NCBI RefSeq assembly: GCF_030053115.1
Contig: NZ_CP125619.1
Location: 3,669,501-3,733,500, forward strand
Direction: 5' to 3'
Source of the DNA: Pseudomonas svalbardensis
GTDB lineage: Bacteria > Pseudomonadota > Gammaproteobacteria > Pseudomonadales > Pseudomonadaceae
Length of the DNA stretch: 64,000 nucleotides
Numbering within the stretch: the first letter of the stretch is position 1; each line of letters begins with the position of its first letter. This document shows positions 51,198 to 60,868 of the stretch, one piece after another. Below the pieces are notes generated by a model that did not search any database, was not told the origin of the DNA, and saw only the letters and a list, made by a program, of their open reading frames with translations. Made by a program: the position numbers and the translations under genes.

Positions 51198-52055
51198 TCA
51201 GGCATCGTCGCTGCCAACCCTGGCGAAATATCCGGTCAACGACCGGCAGATGGACTCGGCCAGATCTTCCTGAGTGGCAATGCCATAAGGTCGATTGCGA
51301 TCAAACTGCGCAGACCAACGAATGCGGCCCTGAGCGACATCAATCAAGCGTACCGAGGTCCGGACTCGGGCCGGTTCTACCCGCACGCTGCCCTCCAGGA
51401 AATAACTGCCGCGCCTGGCCCGCCCCAGATCCGGTGCTTTTACACTACTTCGTGGCACCTTCATCAGCACATGGTTCGCAGGCGTTTGCGTCTGTTCGAA
51501 TGACTCGAACAGCCTGCAGCTCAACTCTTCGCACAAGCCCTGAGTAAAGTCATCGCCGTCGCGGGTGATGCAGGTAAACGGCTGGAGTTGCAGGACAGGA
51601 TGGCGAATAGGGAGGCCTTTGAGTCTGAGTCGCTGGTACGCCAGCCGATAACAACCGGCCGGTATGCTCAGACGCACCGGATCCTGCTGGCCAAACGTGG
51701 CGTAATGACTGGCGAGCTTGCGCCGCAATCGGCCAATCTGCACCCGCACCACCGGATCATCGCCGGTGCAGTAGACCGCCGGATCACGGCGAAACACCGC
51801 GATGCCGATGGCATGCTCGGTGAGGGGAATGTCCGAGAACTGAAGGTCGTGCTCGACCAGAAAGCGCAGCAGGGCGCCCATCCGCCGTGACTTGGCGAAC
51901 AACGGGCTGGCCAATAACAGCGCGAGCACCCTCTCCACCTCTTCTCGGCCAAGAGGCTCGGGAACGATGTCCGCACTCGAATTACCACTGGGCTTGATCA
52001 CAACTGCCTGCCTCCTTGCAGGTAACCGCCTGTCGCCCGCCACCTCGATGGCCAT
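51198..52055 (-). CDS. Two-domain sensor-like protein (adenylate-cyclase N-terminal and TolB-like modules)
   Basis: A 285-residue protein. Residues about 25-125 hold the module often found at the N-terminus of TPR/adenylate cyclase-like regulators ('SRRMGALLRFLVEHDL', 'LTEHAIGIAVFRRDPAV', 'VVRVQIGRLRRKLASHY', 'IPAGCYRLAY'). Residues about 150-270 resemble the TolB-N/SSR module ('GSYFLEGSVRVEPARVRT', 'RIRWSAQFDRN'). The usual cyclase or TPR output is missing. The start is uncertain; 52055 is chosen because longer versions would cross the GntR operator. No ribosome site is clear. Confidence 0.55.
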   Translation of the reverse strand: MAIEVAGDRRLPARRQAVVIKPSGNSSADIVPEPLGREEVERVLALLLASPLFAKSRRMGALLRFLVEHDLQFSDIPLTEHAIGIAVFRRDPAVYCTGDDPVVRVQIGRLRRKLASHYATFGQQDPVRLSIPAGCYRLAYQRLRLKGLPIRHPVLQLQPFTCITRDGDDFTQGLCEELSCRLFESFEQTQTPANHVLMKVPRSSVKAPDLGRARRGSYFLEGSVRVEPARVRTSVRLIDVAQGRIRWSAQFDRNRPYGIATQEDLAESICRSLTGYFARVGSDDA

Positions 52056-52164
52056 GAACGACTTGAGCGCTGCCAGAACGTAGCGTAGCAGTTGCAATCG
52101 GATCGGGAAGATATTGCAGTGGCTGGAGGTCCTGGCCATCGCCGAAGGAACACCCTGGGGAAAT

Positions 52165-52174
52165 TCGTATACCA
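52165..52174. promoter_or_regulatory. Operator copy 1 of the hydroxyproline regulon (upstream of gntR)
   Basis: TCGTATACCA with flanks; in reverse it reads ATATGGTATACGAATT, matching 14 of 16 bases of the copies at 57533 and 63480. It lies 32 bases before the GTG start of the GntR gene, a suitable place for autoregulation. Confidence 0.6.
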
Positions 52175-52205
52175 TATCTGCAATTCAATCCTAACGATCA
52201 CGACC

Positions 52206-52877
52206 GTGGCCCTGACAAAACTCAACGCTCCCGACCTTGGCAATTCGCCTTCGACGTCGGAAATCATCACCCGTCATCTGCGTGACGCCATCGTCGCCGG
52301 GCATTTCGCCGAGGACGAGCCGATTCGCCAGGACGACATCGCCCGCCAGTTCAACGTCAGCAAGATTCCGGTGCGCGAAGCCCTCAAACGCCTGGAGGCC
52401 GAAGGACTGGTGATGTTCCAGCGCAATCGCGGGGCGATGGTCACGCGGGTTTCCGATGCGGAACTGGCGCAGATGTTCGAAGTGCGCATGCTGCTCGAAG
52501 ACAAGGTGCTGCGCCTGGCCATTCCGAACATGACCGAAGACACCTTCGCCCGTGCCGAACGCATCTGTCAGGAGTTCATTGGCGAAGATGACGTGGGGCG
52601 CTGGGCCGAGCTCAATTGGGAACTGCACGCTTGCCTCTACGAACCGGCGCAACGACCGTTTCTGGTCGGCCTGATCCGCTCGGTCAACGACAAGCTGGAG
52701 CGCTACCTGCGCATGCAGATGAGCCTGTCGGCCGGCAAGGAACGCGCCGATCACGAACACCGGGAAATCCTTGCGGCCTGCCGCGCCGGTGACGTGGACC
52801 TGGCGGTGAAGTTGCTCGACGAACACATTGCCGGCGTCTGCAAGACCCTGTTCGAGCACCTGCCTCATCACCACTGA
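52206..52877 (+). CDS. GntR/FCD regulator of the hydroxyproline cluster
   Basis: A 223-residue regulator. The winged helix (about residues 15-80) includes 'DDIARQFNVSKIPVREALKR', the GntR recognition pattern. The FCD domain (about 90-215) includes metal or ligand positions in 'ELNWELHACLYEPA' and 'ERADHEHREILAACRAGD'. GTG 52206 gives the expected short N-terminus; longer frames run through the operator. It is the first gene of the hydroxyproline cluster, 114 bases before the epimerase gene. It is the likely binder of the TCGTATACGA sites. Confidence 0.82.
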   Translation: MALTKLNAPDLGNSPSTSEIITRHLRDAIVAGHFAEDEPIRQDDIARQFNVSKIPVREALKRLEAEGLVMFQRNRGAMVTRVSDAELAQMFEVRMLLEDKVLRLAIPNMTEDTFARAERICQEFIGEDDVGRWAELNWELHACLYEPAQRPFLVGLIRSVNDKLERYLRMQMSLSAGKERADHEHREILAACRAGDVDLAVKLLDEHIAGVCKTLFEHLPHHH

Positions 52878-52991
52878 CAGCTCGCCGCGCTGTGCCGATT
52901 TCGTCATTGGCACTGGATAAAACCATCAAGCCGGCAAGCCCCCGCACAGGCCACTCTTTCGTTCACTCATCTGAACGGGCGTGGCCAACTT

Positions 52992-53924
52992 ATGAAACGC
53001 ATCACCGTGATCGACTCCCACACCGGCGGCGAACCGACCCGCCTGGTGACCGCCGGTTTTCCTGACCTGGGCAGCGGCAGCATGGCCGAACGTCGACAGC
53101 GGCTGGCCCAACAGCATGATCATTGGCGCGCTGCCTGCGTACTCGAACCGCGGGGCAGTGACGTGCTGGTCGGCGCCCTGCTCTGTGAGCCGGTGGACCC
53201 GAGCGCCTGTGCCGGCGTGATTTTCTTCAACAACAACGGTTACCTCGGCATGTGTGGCCACGGCACCATCGGCCTGGTGGCCTCGCTGGCGCATCTGGGC
53301 AAGATCGGCCCTGGGGTGCACAGCATCGAAACCCCGGTGGGCACGGTGCAGGCGACGCTGCACGAAGATCATTCAGTCAGCGTGCGCAACGTGCCAGCGT
53401 ACCGTTACCGCAAAGCGCTTTCGCTGCAGGTGCCGGGGATCGGTCAAGTAACCGGCGATGTTGCCTGGGGTGGGAACTGGTTTTTCCTGATTGCCGAGCA
53501 TGGCCTGCGCGTTGCTGGCGATAACCTCGATACGCTGACCGCCTATACCTTCGCCGTCCAGCAAGCACTGGAAGCTCAGGGGATTCGCGGCGAAGACGGC
53601 GGCTTGATCGACCATGTCGAACTGTTCGCCGATGACGATCAGGCCGACAGCCGCAACTTCGTCCTCTGCCCCGGCAAAGCCTACGACCGCTCGCCCTGTG
53701 GCACCGGCACCAGCGCCAAACTGGCGTGCCTGGCAGCCGACGACAAATTGCAGCCGGGACAGATCTGGCGTCAGGCCAGTGTCATCGGCAGCGAGTTCGA
53801 GGGTTCCTACGAACTTCAGGGCGAGCGCATCGTGCCGACCATTCGCGGCCGCGCCTTTATCAGCGCCGAAGCCAGCCTGATCATCGAACAGGACGACCCG
53901 TTCGCCTGGGGTATTCGCCCGTGA
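52992..53924 (+). CDS. lhpA: 4-hydroxyproline 2-epimerase
   Basis: A 310-residue proline racemase family enzyme with both catalytic cysteines: C88 in 'GMCGHGTIG' and C237 in '[10 protein letters not shown]'. It also has '[12 protein letters not shown]' and 'DHVELF'. 4HypE converts trans-4-hydroxy-L-proline to cis-4-hydroxy-D-proline, the first step of the pathway. Its length and its position before D-hydroxyproline dehydrogenase genes favour this over proline racemase. Its stop overlaps the next start (GTGA). Confidence 0.9.
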   Translation: MKRITVIDSHTGGEPTRLVTAGFPDLGSGSMAERRQRLAQQHDHWRAACVLEPRGSDVLVGALLCEPVDPSACAGVIFFNNNGYLGMCGHGTIGLVASLAHLGKIGPGVHSIETPVGTVQATLHEDHSVSVRNVPAYRYRKALSLQVPGIGQVTGDVAWGGNWFFLIAEHGLRVAGDNLDTLTAYTFAVQQALEAQGIRGEDGGLIDHVELFADDDQADSRNFVLCPGKAYDRSPCGTGTSAKLACLAADDKLQPGQIWRQASVIGSEFEGSYELQGERIVPTIRGRAFISAEASLIIEQDDPFAWGIRP

Positions 53925-55036
53925 ACGAGGGTCTGGCGGCCGATGTGATCGTGATCGGCGCCGGCATCATCGGCGCCGCTTGTGCCCAAGCGTTGGCGGG
54001 GCGCGGCTTGCGCGTGCTGGTGCTGGACGCCGGCCTGCCCGGCGCCACGGCGGCGGGCATGGGCCACTTGCTGGTCCTCGACGACAACCCGGCCGAACTG
54101 GCCCTCAGTCAATATTCTTTGCAACGCTGGCGCGAACTGGCGCCGGCCCTGCCCGACGGCTGCGCCTACCGTTGCAATGGCACCCTCTGGCTGGCCACCA
54201 ATGCCGAAGAAATGGCCGTCGCCCACAGTAAATACCTGAACTTGCAGGCCCAAGGCGTGGCCTGCGAGTTGATCTCCAGCGGTGCCTTGCACCAACGCGA
54301 ACCGGAATTGCGCAAGGGCCTGGAAGGCGGTCTGCTGATCAATGGCGATGGCATTCTGTATGCGCCGGCGACGGCCAATTGGATGCTCGATACACCGAAC
54401 ATCAGCCAACGCCGGGCGCGGGTCAGCGAAGTCGATGGCAACCGCGTGCGACTCGACGACGGCCACTGGCTGAGCGCTGAAGCGGTGATTCTGGCCAACG
54501 GCATCCAGGCCAATGCGCTTTGCCCCGAGCTGCCGATCGAACCAAAAAAAGGCCACTTACTGATCACCGACCGCTACCCCGGAAAAGTCACCCACACCCT
54601 GGTGGAACTCGGTTACGTCACCAGTGCCCACAACGCAACTGGCCCCTCGACGGCGTGCAATATTCAGCCCCGGCCCACCGGGCAGCTGTTCATCGGTGCC
54701 TCGCGACAATTCGGCACCACCGACCCGCAAGTCGAGGGCTGGATGCTGGCGAAAATGCTCCGGCGTGCCACCGACTACATGCCGGGTCTGGCTCAGCTCA
54801 ACGGCATCCGCGCCTGGACCGGTTTTCGCGCTGCCAGCCCCGACGGCTTGCCGCTGGTGGGTCAGCACCCGCAACGCAAAGGTTTATGGCTGGCGGTCGG
54901 TCACGAGGGCCTCGGCGTGACGACCGCCCCCGGCACCGCCGACCTGATGGTCGCGCAGCTGTTCAACGAAACCCCGCCACTGGCCGCGCAACCGTATCTG
55001 CCGCAACGTTTTCTCGGAGAGCCCGTTTATGCCTGA
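53921..55036 (+). CDS. lhpB: D-hydroxyproline dehydrogenase, FAD subunit (beta)
   Basis: A 371-residue DAO-family flavoprotein beginning with GTG in a GTGA overlap. '[19 protein letters not shown]' is the FAD site, and 'GAGIIG' gives the GxGxxG motif. The C-terminus has '[18 protein letters not shown]' and '[17 protein letters not shown]', as in the small HcnC-like subunits of three-part amine or D-amino acid dehydrogenases. It oxidises cis-4-hydroxy-D-proline to Pyr4H2C with electrons to the partner subunits. It overlaps the ferredoxin-like gene by 8 bases. Confidence 0.87.
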   Translation: MNEGLAADVIVIGAGIIGAACAQALAGRGLRVLVLDAGLPGATAAGMGHLLVLDDNPAELALSQYSLQRWRELAPALPDGCAYRCNGTLWLATNAEEMAVAHSKYLNLQAQGVACELISSGALHQREPELRKGLEGGLLINGDGILYAPATANWMLDTPNISQRRARVSEVDGNRVRLDDGHWLSAEAVILANGIQANALCPELPIEPKKGHLLITDRYPGKVTHTLVELGYVTSAHNATGPSTACNIQPRPTGQLFIGASRQFGTTDPQVEGWMLAKMLRRATDYMPGLAQLNGIRAWTGFRAASPDGLPLVGQHPQRKGLWLAVGHEGLGVTTAPGTADLMVAQLFNETPPLAAQPYLPQRFLGEPVYA

Positions 55037-55265
55037 ATTGATGCTGGACGGACGTGCCCTGCGGGTTGCCGAGGGCACCAGCGTCGCCGCGGCACTGGCG
55101 CTGAGCGGCGATGGCTGCACGCGCACCTCGGTCAGTGGCCAACGTCGCGCACCGCTGTGTGGCATGGGCATTTGCCAGGAATGCCGGGTGACCATCGACG
55201 GTCGACGACGTCTGGCGTGCCAGACGCTGTGCCGTGACGGCATGCATGTGGAGACTCAAGCATGA
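55029..55265 (+). CDS. D-hydroxyproline dehydrogenase, small [2Fe-2S] subunit
   Basis: A 78-residue plant-type ferredoxin domain with CX4CX2C ('LCGMGICQECRV') and a fourth Cys in 'RLACQT'. It corresponds to the HcnA-like gamma subunit found in three-part dehydrogenases. It overlaps both neighbours (8 and 4 bases), so the three subunits are translationally coupled. Confidence 0.88.
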   Translation: MPELMLDGRALRVAEGTSVAAALALSGDGCTRTSVSGQRRAPLCGMGICQECRVTIDGRRRLACQTLCRDGMHVETQA

Positions 55266-56518
55266 GCGAGCACGCCGACCTGCTGATCATCGGTGCCGGT
55301 CCCGCCGGCATGGCCGCCGCGCTCGCTGCGGCGCCCAGCGGTGCGCACATCGTCCTGCTCGATGACAACCCGTTGCCGGGTGGGCAAATCTGGCGCGACG
55401 GACCTCAAGTCAAGCTGCCGAACCCGGCGCGTCAGATGCGCGAGCGACTGGAGGCGTTCAGCAACATCCGCCGCCACTCCGGCACTCGGGTGATTGCCTG
55501 CGCCGGGCCGAAACAACTGCTGGTCGAAGACGCCGATCGAGGCTGGTTGATCGGTTACGACAAACTGATTCTGTGTACCGGCGCCCGCGAATTACTGCTG
55601 CCCTTCCCCGGCTGGACGCTGCCCGGCGTGACTGGCGCGGGTGGCCTCCAGGCGCTGATCAAAGGCGGCCTGCCGGTGCAGGACGAACGCATTGTGATTG
55701 CCGGCAGCGGACCGTTATTGCTGGCCAGCGCCGCCACCGCAAAACACAACGGCGCCCGAGTGCTGCGCATCGCCGAGCAGGCCTGTGCGGCCGCCGTCGC
55801 CGGTTTCGCCGCGCAACTGCCACGCTGGCCCAACAAGCTGATGCAGTCGGTCACGTTGTTCGACCGCCATTACCGTACCGGCACCCATGTACTGGCCGCC
55901 CTGGGCAATGAGCGGCTGGAAGGTGTGCGCCTGCAACAGCAAGGAAAAATCGTCGAGCTGGAGTGTGATCGCCTGGCCTGTGGCTTCGGTCTGATTCCCA
56001 ACACCCAACTCGGCCAGGCCCTCGGCTGCGAACTTGAAGATCAGGCGATCGCCGTCGATGCCTGGCAGACCACTCGCCGCGCCGATCACTTCGCGGCAGG
56101 TGAATGCACTGGTTTCGGTGGCAGTGAACTGGCATTGGTCGAAGGCGCCATCGCTGGCCACTCCGCCGTCGGCGACCTTGATTCGGCCCGAGCATTGTGG
56201 CCGCGCCGTGCGCGCTGGCAGGGTTTCGCCAACGCCCTCAACAAAGCATTCACCCTCGGTCCGCAACTCAAGTCGCTGGCACAACCCGACACCCTGGTGT
56301 GCCGTTGCGAAGACGTGCCTTACGCAGCGCTTGCCGGGCACACTGACTGGCGCGAGGCCAAGCTGGCCAGCCGCTGCGGCATGGGCGCCTGCCAGGGCCG
56401 TGTGTGTGGCGGCGCGTTGCAGCACCTGTTCGGCTGGCAACCTTCGGCACCACGACCACCGTTCAGTCCGGCACGGATCGAGACCTTGCTGTGCCTGGAC
56501 GACACCCCGCCGGCCTGA
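55262..56518 (+). CDS. D-hydroxyproline dehydrogenase, NAD(P)/FAD-type subunit (alpha)
   Basis: A 418-residue pyridine nucleotide-disulfide-like flavoprotein (HcnB type). The first Rossmann motif is 'LLIIGAGPAGMAAALAAAP', and a second lies near residue 145 ('RIVIAGSGPLLLASAA'). The C-terminal 60 residues carry the BFD-like [2Fe-2S] Cys set ('LVCRCEDVPYA', 'GMGACQGRVCGG'). It relays electrons in the complex with the beta and gamma subunits. Start ATGA overlaps the ferredoxin stop. Confidence 0.87.
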   Translation: MSEHADLLIIGAGPAGMAAALAAAPSGAHIVLLDDNPLPGGQIWRDGPQVKLPNPARQMRERLEAFSNIRRHSGTRVIACAGPKQLLVEDADRGWLIGYDKLILCTGARELLLPFPGWTLPGVTGAGGLQALIKGGLPVQDERIVIAGSGPLLLASAATAKHNGARVLRIAEQACAAAVAGFAAQLPRWPNKLMQSVTLFDRHYRTGTHVLAALGNERLEGVRLQQQGKIVELECDRLACGFGLIPNTQLGQALGCELEDQAIAVDAWQTTRRADHFAAGECTGFGGSELALVEGAIAGHSAVGDLDSARALWPRRARWQGFANALNKAFTLGPQLKSLAQPDTLVCRCEDVPYAALAGHTDWREAKLASRCGMGACQGRVCGGALQHLFGWQPSAPRPPFSPARIETLLCLDDTPPA

Positions 56519-56592
56519 ATGCCGGCCCGGGGCTTTCGGGTCCGTCGCCGAGTCTTTATGATCCCGGGCATTGCCTCCAGACGCCCAGCGCC

Positions 56593-57342
56593 ATGTATGC
56601 CTCGCTCACTACCTTCAAACCCTGCGACCTGCCCACTCTGCTGAGCAGTCTGCAGCCGATCGCGGCGCTGCTCGACACCCTGTCGGACGTGGTGTTTTTC
56701 ATCAAAGACAGCGAGGCCCGCTACGCCTTCGTCAACCAGACCCTGGCCCGGCGCTGCGGTTTCAAACACAGTGACGAGCTGCTCGGGCGCACCGCCGACA
56801 GGGTCTTTCCCGAGCGCTTCGGCCCGCTGTACACCGAGCAGGATCGGCGGGTACTGTCCACCGGCCGCGAACTGGCTGACCAACTCGAACTGCACCTGTA
56901 TTACGGTAACCAGCCGGTTTGGTGCCTGACCCACAAACTCGCGCTGCGCGACCTGCAAGGTCAGATCGTCGGCCTGGCTGGTATCTCCCGCGACCTGCAA
57001 GCGCCACAGTCCAGCCATCCGGCGTTCCATAAACTCGCAGCGGTGGACGCGCACATCCGCAGCCATTTCGCCCGGCCTATCAGCCTCGCCGAACTGACCG
57101 CGATCGCCGGGTTTTCCGTGGCGCAACTGGAGCGCCACTGCAAACGGGTGTTCCAACTCACCCCACGGCAGATGATTCACAAGGCGCGCCTGGAAGAAGG
57201 TTCCCGACTGTTGCTGCACACCGAGCTGCCCATTACCGAGATCGCCCTGCGCTGCGGTTACACCGATCACAGCGCTTTCAGTCGGCAGTTCCGCGCCTTG
57301 ACCAGTCTGGCGCCGAGTCAGTATCGCGAAAGCCGTCGCTGA
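56593..57342 (+). CDS. PAS-AraC transcriptional regulator
   Basis: A 249-residue regulator. The PAS domain (about residues 25-125) includes 'VFFIKDSEARYAFVNQTLA', 'RRCGFKHSDELLGRTADRV' and 'ITGL-like SRDLQ' at its end. The AraC double helix-turn-helix fills the last 100 residues ('LAELTAIAGFSVAQLERHCK', 'ITEIALRCGYTDHSAFSRQF'). It lies 74 bases after the dehydrogenase genes on the same strand. It may activate the cluster by hydroxyproline or one of its products, working with the GntR regulator. Its ligand is unknown. Confidence 0.85.
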   Translation: MYASLTTFKPCDLPTLLSSLQPIAALLDTLSDVVFFIKDSEARYAFVNQTLARRCGFKHSDELLGRTADRVFPERFGPLYTEQDRRVLSTGRELADQLELHLYYGNQPVWCLTHKLALRDLQGQIVGLAGISRDLQAPQSSHPAFHKLAAVDAHIRSHFARPISLAELTAIAGFSVAQLERHCKRVFQLTPRQMIHKARLEEGSRLLLHTELPITEIALRCGYTDHSAFSRQFRALTSLAPSQYRESRR

Positions 57343-57532
57343 ACTTGGGCGAGTGTTCCTTTAAGGGGCGCCCGGCGTTCCCACTGCTCCCTTCTGTAAC
57401 ACCGCCTGATACAAGTCACCGAGACGCTCTTCTCCTACGGCCTATTCCCACAATCTTGTAAGACGTTTAACTCAAGGCTTGGCGATTAATTCTCGCCTCT
57501 GTTCGGAAACAGGCACGCTCATTGCTAATCAC

Positions 57533-57562
57533 ATATCGTATACGAAATTCACAATACGATAT
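57533..57562. promoter_or_regulatory. Operator copy 2 of the hydroxyproline regulon (upstream of the ABC/AcnX operon)
   Basis: ATATCGTATACGAAAT with the perfect palindrome TCGTATACGA at 57536-57545, then a second half-site ATACGATAT at 57554-57562. It lies about 50 bases before the binding-protein start and is identical over 16 bases to the copy at 63480. Confidence 0.72.
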
Positions 57563-57592
57563 CCAACAGCACTTTCCGACAACGAGGCCTCT

Positions 57593-58411
57593 ATGAAAAA
57601 CCCCGCATTTGCCGTAGCCCTCAGCGCTGTTCTCAGTACGTCCTTCATTGCCACCGCCCAGGCCGACAAGCTCGACGACATTATCGGCTCGGGCAAGCTG
57701 CGCTGCGCCGTGACGCTGGACTTCCCGCCCATGGGTTTTCGCGATGAAGGTAACAACCCGGCCGGTTTCGACGTGGACTACTGCCGCGACCTGGCGAAAA
57801 TCCTAGGGGTCGAGGCTGAAGTGGTTGAAACGCCCTTCCCCGATCGAATTCCGGCGCTGGTCTCCGGGCGCGCAGACGTGATCGTCGCGTCCACGTCCGA
57901 CACCCTTGAACGAGCCAAGACCGTCGGCCTCACCGTGCCGTACTTCGCCTTTCAGATGGTCGTGCTGACCCGCGATAACACCGGCATCAACAGCTTCGCC
58001 GATATCAAAGGCAAAGCCCTGGGCAACACCAGCGGCACCTATGAAGCCATCGCTCTGGAAAAAGATGTGAAGAGCTGGGGCACCGGCACTTTCCGCGCCT
58101 ATCAGTCGCAGAACGACACGCTGCTGGCCGTCGCCCAAGGCCACATCGACGCCACCGTGGTCACCAACACCGTGGCCGCCGCCACGATCAAGTCGGGCAA
58201 ATACAAGAACCTGAAAATCGCCGGTAACGCGCCCTACACCATCGACTACGTATCCCTGGGCGCCAAGCGCAACGAGTATGGTCTGCTCAACTACCTCAAT
58301 CTGTTCGTCAACCAGCAGGTGCGCAGTGGCCGTTACAACGAGCTGTTCACCAAATGGGTCGGTACCGAGATTTCACCCTCCGACCTGACCGTGCCTAAGG
58401 TCTATTACTGA
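57593..58411 (+). CDS. Amino acid-binding protein of an ABC importer
   Basis: A 272-residue periplasmic binding protein, family 3. The signal peptide is residues 1-23 ('VLSTSFIATAQA'). 'GKLRCAVTLDFPPMGFRD', 'RADVIVASTSDTLERAKTVG' and 'TSGTYEAIALEKDVK' are the substrate-cleft segments. It should capture hydroxyproline, given its neighbours. It begins after operator copy 2 and is followed at once by the AcnX gene, with the permease and ATPase genes after that. Confidence 0.87.
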   Translation: MKNPAFAVALSAVLSTSFIATAQADKLDDIIGSGKLRCAVTLDFPPMGFRDEGNNPAGFDVDYCRDLAKILGVEAEVVETPFPDRIPALVSGRADVIVASTSDTLERAKTVGLTVPYFAFQMVVLTRDNTGINSFADIKGKALGNTSGTYEAIALEKDVKSWGTGTFRAYQSQNDTLLAVAQGHIDATVVTNTVAAATIKSGKYKNLKIAGNAPYTIDYVSLGAKRNEYGLLNYLNLFVNQQVRSGRYNELFTKWVGTEISPSDLTVPKVYY

Positions 58412-58421
58412 GGTGTCCGGC

Positions 58422-60200
58422 ATGCCTAGGCCAACCTCTCTGACCGGTCGCAGCCTGGTCGCCGGCGCCGCACAAGGCGCCCTGCTGTTTGCCGATGTCG
58501 GGCTGAGCTTCTGGGGCGGGGTCGATCCGTACAGCGGCGAGGTCATCGACCGTCACCACCCGCTCAGCGGCGAACATCTTGCCGGCCGGGTGCTGGCGAT
58601 TCCCAGCGGCCGCGGCTCGTGCACCGGCAGCAGTGTGCTGATGGAACTGATCAGCAACGGTCATGCGCCGGCCGCACTGGTGCTGGCCGAACCCGATGAG
58701 ATCCTGACCCTGGGCGTGCTTGTGGCACAGACCATTTTCGAGCGTTCCCTGCCGGTGCTGTGCATCGGCCGGGAGGCCTTCGCCGCCTTGCGCGGCAGGG
58801 CCTTTGCTCGGGTCGAAGCATCAACGGTGACCGTGTTCGAACACCTGCCGGGCGATGCCTGGCAGTCACTCGACAGTCCGTTGCAGACAGCAGAAAAAAT
58901 CACCTCTATCGAACTCACCGAACACGATCAGGCGCTGCTCGACGGCGAGCATGGCAAAGCCGCCCAAGTGGCGATGCAGATCGTCTTGCGCATGGCCGAA
59001 CTGCAAGGCGCCCGCCATCTGGTGGACGTCACCCAGGCACACATCGACGGCTGCATTTATACGGGACCTGCGAGCCTGCGCTTTGCTGAACAACTGGTGC
59101 AGTGGGGAGCAAAAGTACGGGTGCCGACCACCCTCAATTCGATTTCCGTCGACCAGCGCCGTTGGCGCGAGTTGGGCATTGATCCGGCACTCGGCGTACC
59201 GGCCAGCGCCTTGGGCGATGCCTATATGGCGATGGGCGCGCAGCTCAGTTTCACCTGCGCACCCTACTTGCTCGACAGCGCGCCGAAGGCTGGCGAGCAG
59301 ATTGTCTGGGCCGAATCCAACGCGGTGGTCTACGCCAACAGCGTGCTCGGCGCACGCACCCTGAAATACCCGGACTACCTGGATATCTGCATCGCCCTGA
59401 CCGGCCGCGCGCCCCTGATCGGCTGCCATCTGGACGCGCAACGTAAAGCGAGACTGCAAATCGAATTGCCGGTTTTGCGCGAGCTGGATGACGCCTTCTA
59501 CCCGCTGCTCGGTTACCACATCGGTGCCCTGGCCGGCAGCCGGATTCCGCTGGTGTTGGGGCTTGAACAGCGCAAGCCGAGCCTGGACGATTTGAAAGCC
59601 TTCGGCGCCGCTTTCGCCACCACCTCCGCGGCACCGCTGTTCCATATCGCCGGGGTGACCCCGGAAGCACTCGACCCGACGCAGGTGCTGGAGGCGGATG
59701 CCCATGTGCCGGTGGAAAAAATCCGCCTGAAGGATTTGCTGCTCAGCTGGCGCGAACTCAACAGTGCCCGCGACAACCGGGTAGATGTGGTCTCGCTGGG
59801 CAATCCGCATTTCTCCCTCAGCGAATTCGCGCTTCTGGCGCGGTTGTGTCGGGGTCGGCACAAGCATCCCGAGGTCGTGCTTGCCATCACCTGCGGACGC
59901 GCTGTGCTGGAGCAGGCCCACGAGGCTGGACATATCGCCGTGATCGAAGCCTTCGGCGCGACCCTGGTCACCGACACCTGCTGGTGCATGCTCGGCGAGC
60001 CAGTGATCCCGCTGGCGGCCAAAACCTTGATGACCAACTCAGGCAAGTACGCCCATTACGCACCCGGCCTGGTGGGCCGCAAGGTGCACTTCGCCAACCT
60101 CGCCGAATGTGTCGACGCCGCCTGCAGCGCCACGGCCAGTGGTCGTTTGCCGGCCTGGCTGCAATCGGCCGCCTCACTGGAGAGCCACGCGCATGTTTGA
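58422..60200 (+). CDS. lhpI: Cis-3-hydroxy-L-proline dehydratase (AcnX, fused subunits)
   Basis: A 592-residue aconitase X type protein with the small subunit first (residues about 1-140, 'SGRGSCTGSSVLMELI', the swivelling domain) and the large one after ('DVTQAHIDGCIYTGPA', 'VPTTLNSISVDQRRW', 'CTCAP-like SFTCAPYLL' and 'VWAESNAVVYANSVLGAR'). Bacterial members dehydrate cis-3-hydroxy-L-proline to Pyr2C. GAGGTG spaced 7 bases from the ATG at 58422 supports this start over GTG 58413. It sits inside the importer operon. Confidence 0.87.
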   Translation: MPRPTSLTGRSLVAGAAQGALLFADVGLSFWGGVDPYSGEVIDRHHPLSGEHLAGRVLAIPSGRGSCTGSSVLMELISNGHAPAALVLAEPDEILTLGVLVAQTIFERSLPVLCIGREAFAALRGRAFARVEASTVTVFEHLPGDAWQSLDSPLQTAEKITSIELTEHDQALLDGEHGKAAQVAMQIVLRMAELQGARHLVDVTQAHIDGCIYTGPASLRFAEQLVQWGAKVRVPTTLNSISVDQRRWRELGIDPALGVPASALGDAYMAMGAQLSFTCAPYLLDSAPKAGEQIVWAESNAVVYANSVLGARTLKYPDYLDICIALTGRAPLIGCHLDAQRKARLQIELPVLRELDDAFYPLLGYHIGALAGSRIPLVLGLEQRKPSLDDLKAFGAAFATTSAAPLFHIAGVTPEALDPTQVLEADAHVPVEKIRLKDLLLSWRELNSARDNRVDVVSLGNPHFSLSEFALLARLCRGRHKHPEVVLAITCGRAVLEQAHEAGHIAVIEAFGATLVTDTCWCMLGEPVIPLAAKTLMTNSGKYAHYAPGLVGRKVHFANLAECVDAACSATASGRLPAWLQSAASLESHAHV

Positions 60201-60858
60201 TTACACCTTCCAATGGCGCGCAACCCTGCGCGCCCTGCCGGACATGCTCGCCGGCGCCTGGGTCACCTTCGAGACCGCCGCGCTGTCGATGATTTTCGGC
60301 GTGCTGATCGCCCTGGCCCTGACGGTGATGCGCGAAACCAAACAGCCGTTGTTGCGCGGCATCGGCAACGGCTGGGTGTCGATCGCCCGCAACACCCCGT
60401 CGCTGTTCCAGATCTACGTCCTCTACTTCGGCCTCGGCTCGCTGGATTTGCATGTCAGCTCATGGTTCGCGCTGCTGGCCGGGATCACCTTCAACAACGC
60501 CGGCTACCTGGCGGAAAACTTTCGCGGTGGCCTCAAGGCTGTGCCCGGGACGCAAGTGCGCGCCGCGCGTTCGCTGGGCATGAGTGCCTTTCAGGCTTAC
60601 CGGATGATCATCGTCCCGCAGCTGCTGCGAATCGTGTTCTACCCGTTGAGCAACCAGATGGTCTGGGCGGTGCTGATGACGTCACTGGGGGTGATCGTCG
60701 GGCTGAACAATGACCTCACCGGCGTGACCCAGGATTACAACGTCAAGACGTTCCGCACCTTCGAATATTTCGCCATCGCCGCGGTGCTGTATTACCTGAT
60801 TGCCAAGGCGATCGTCGCCGTCGCCCGGCTGATGGCCTGGCGACTGTTCCGCTACTGA
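60193..60858 (+). CDS. Amino acid ABC permease 1
   Basis: A 221-residue HisM-type permease with five predicted membrane helices. 'TQVRAARSLGMSAFQAYRM' is the EAA-like loop, and 'NNAGYLAENFRGGLKAVP' precedes it. It overlaps the AcnX gene by 8 bases, so translation is coupled. It pairs with the next permease to import hydroxyproline. Confidence 0.87.
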   Translation: MFDYTFQWRATLRALPDMLAGAWVTFETAALSMIFGVLIALALTVMRETKQPLLRGIGNGWVSIARNTPSLFQIYVLYFGLGSLDLHVSSWFALLAGITFNNAGYLAENFRGGLKAVPGTQVRAARSLGMSAFQAYRMIIVPQLLRIVFYPLSNQMVWAVLMTSLGVIVGLNNDLTGVTQDYNVKTFRTFEYFAIAAVLYYLIAKAIVAVARLMAWRLFRY

Positions 60859-60868
60859 GGAGGTGAGC

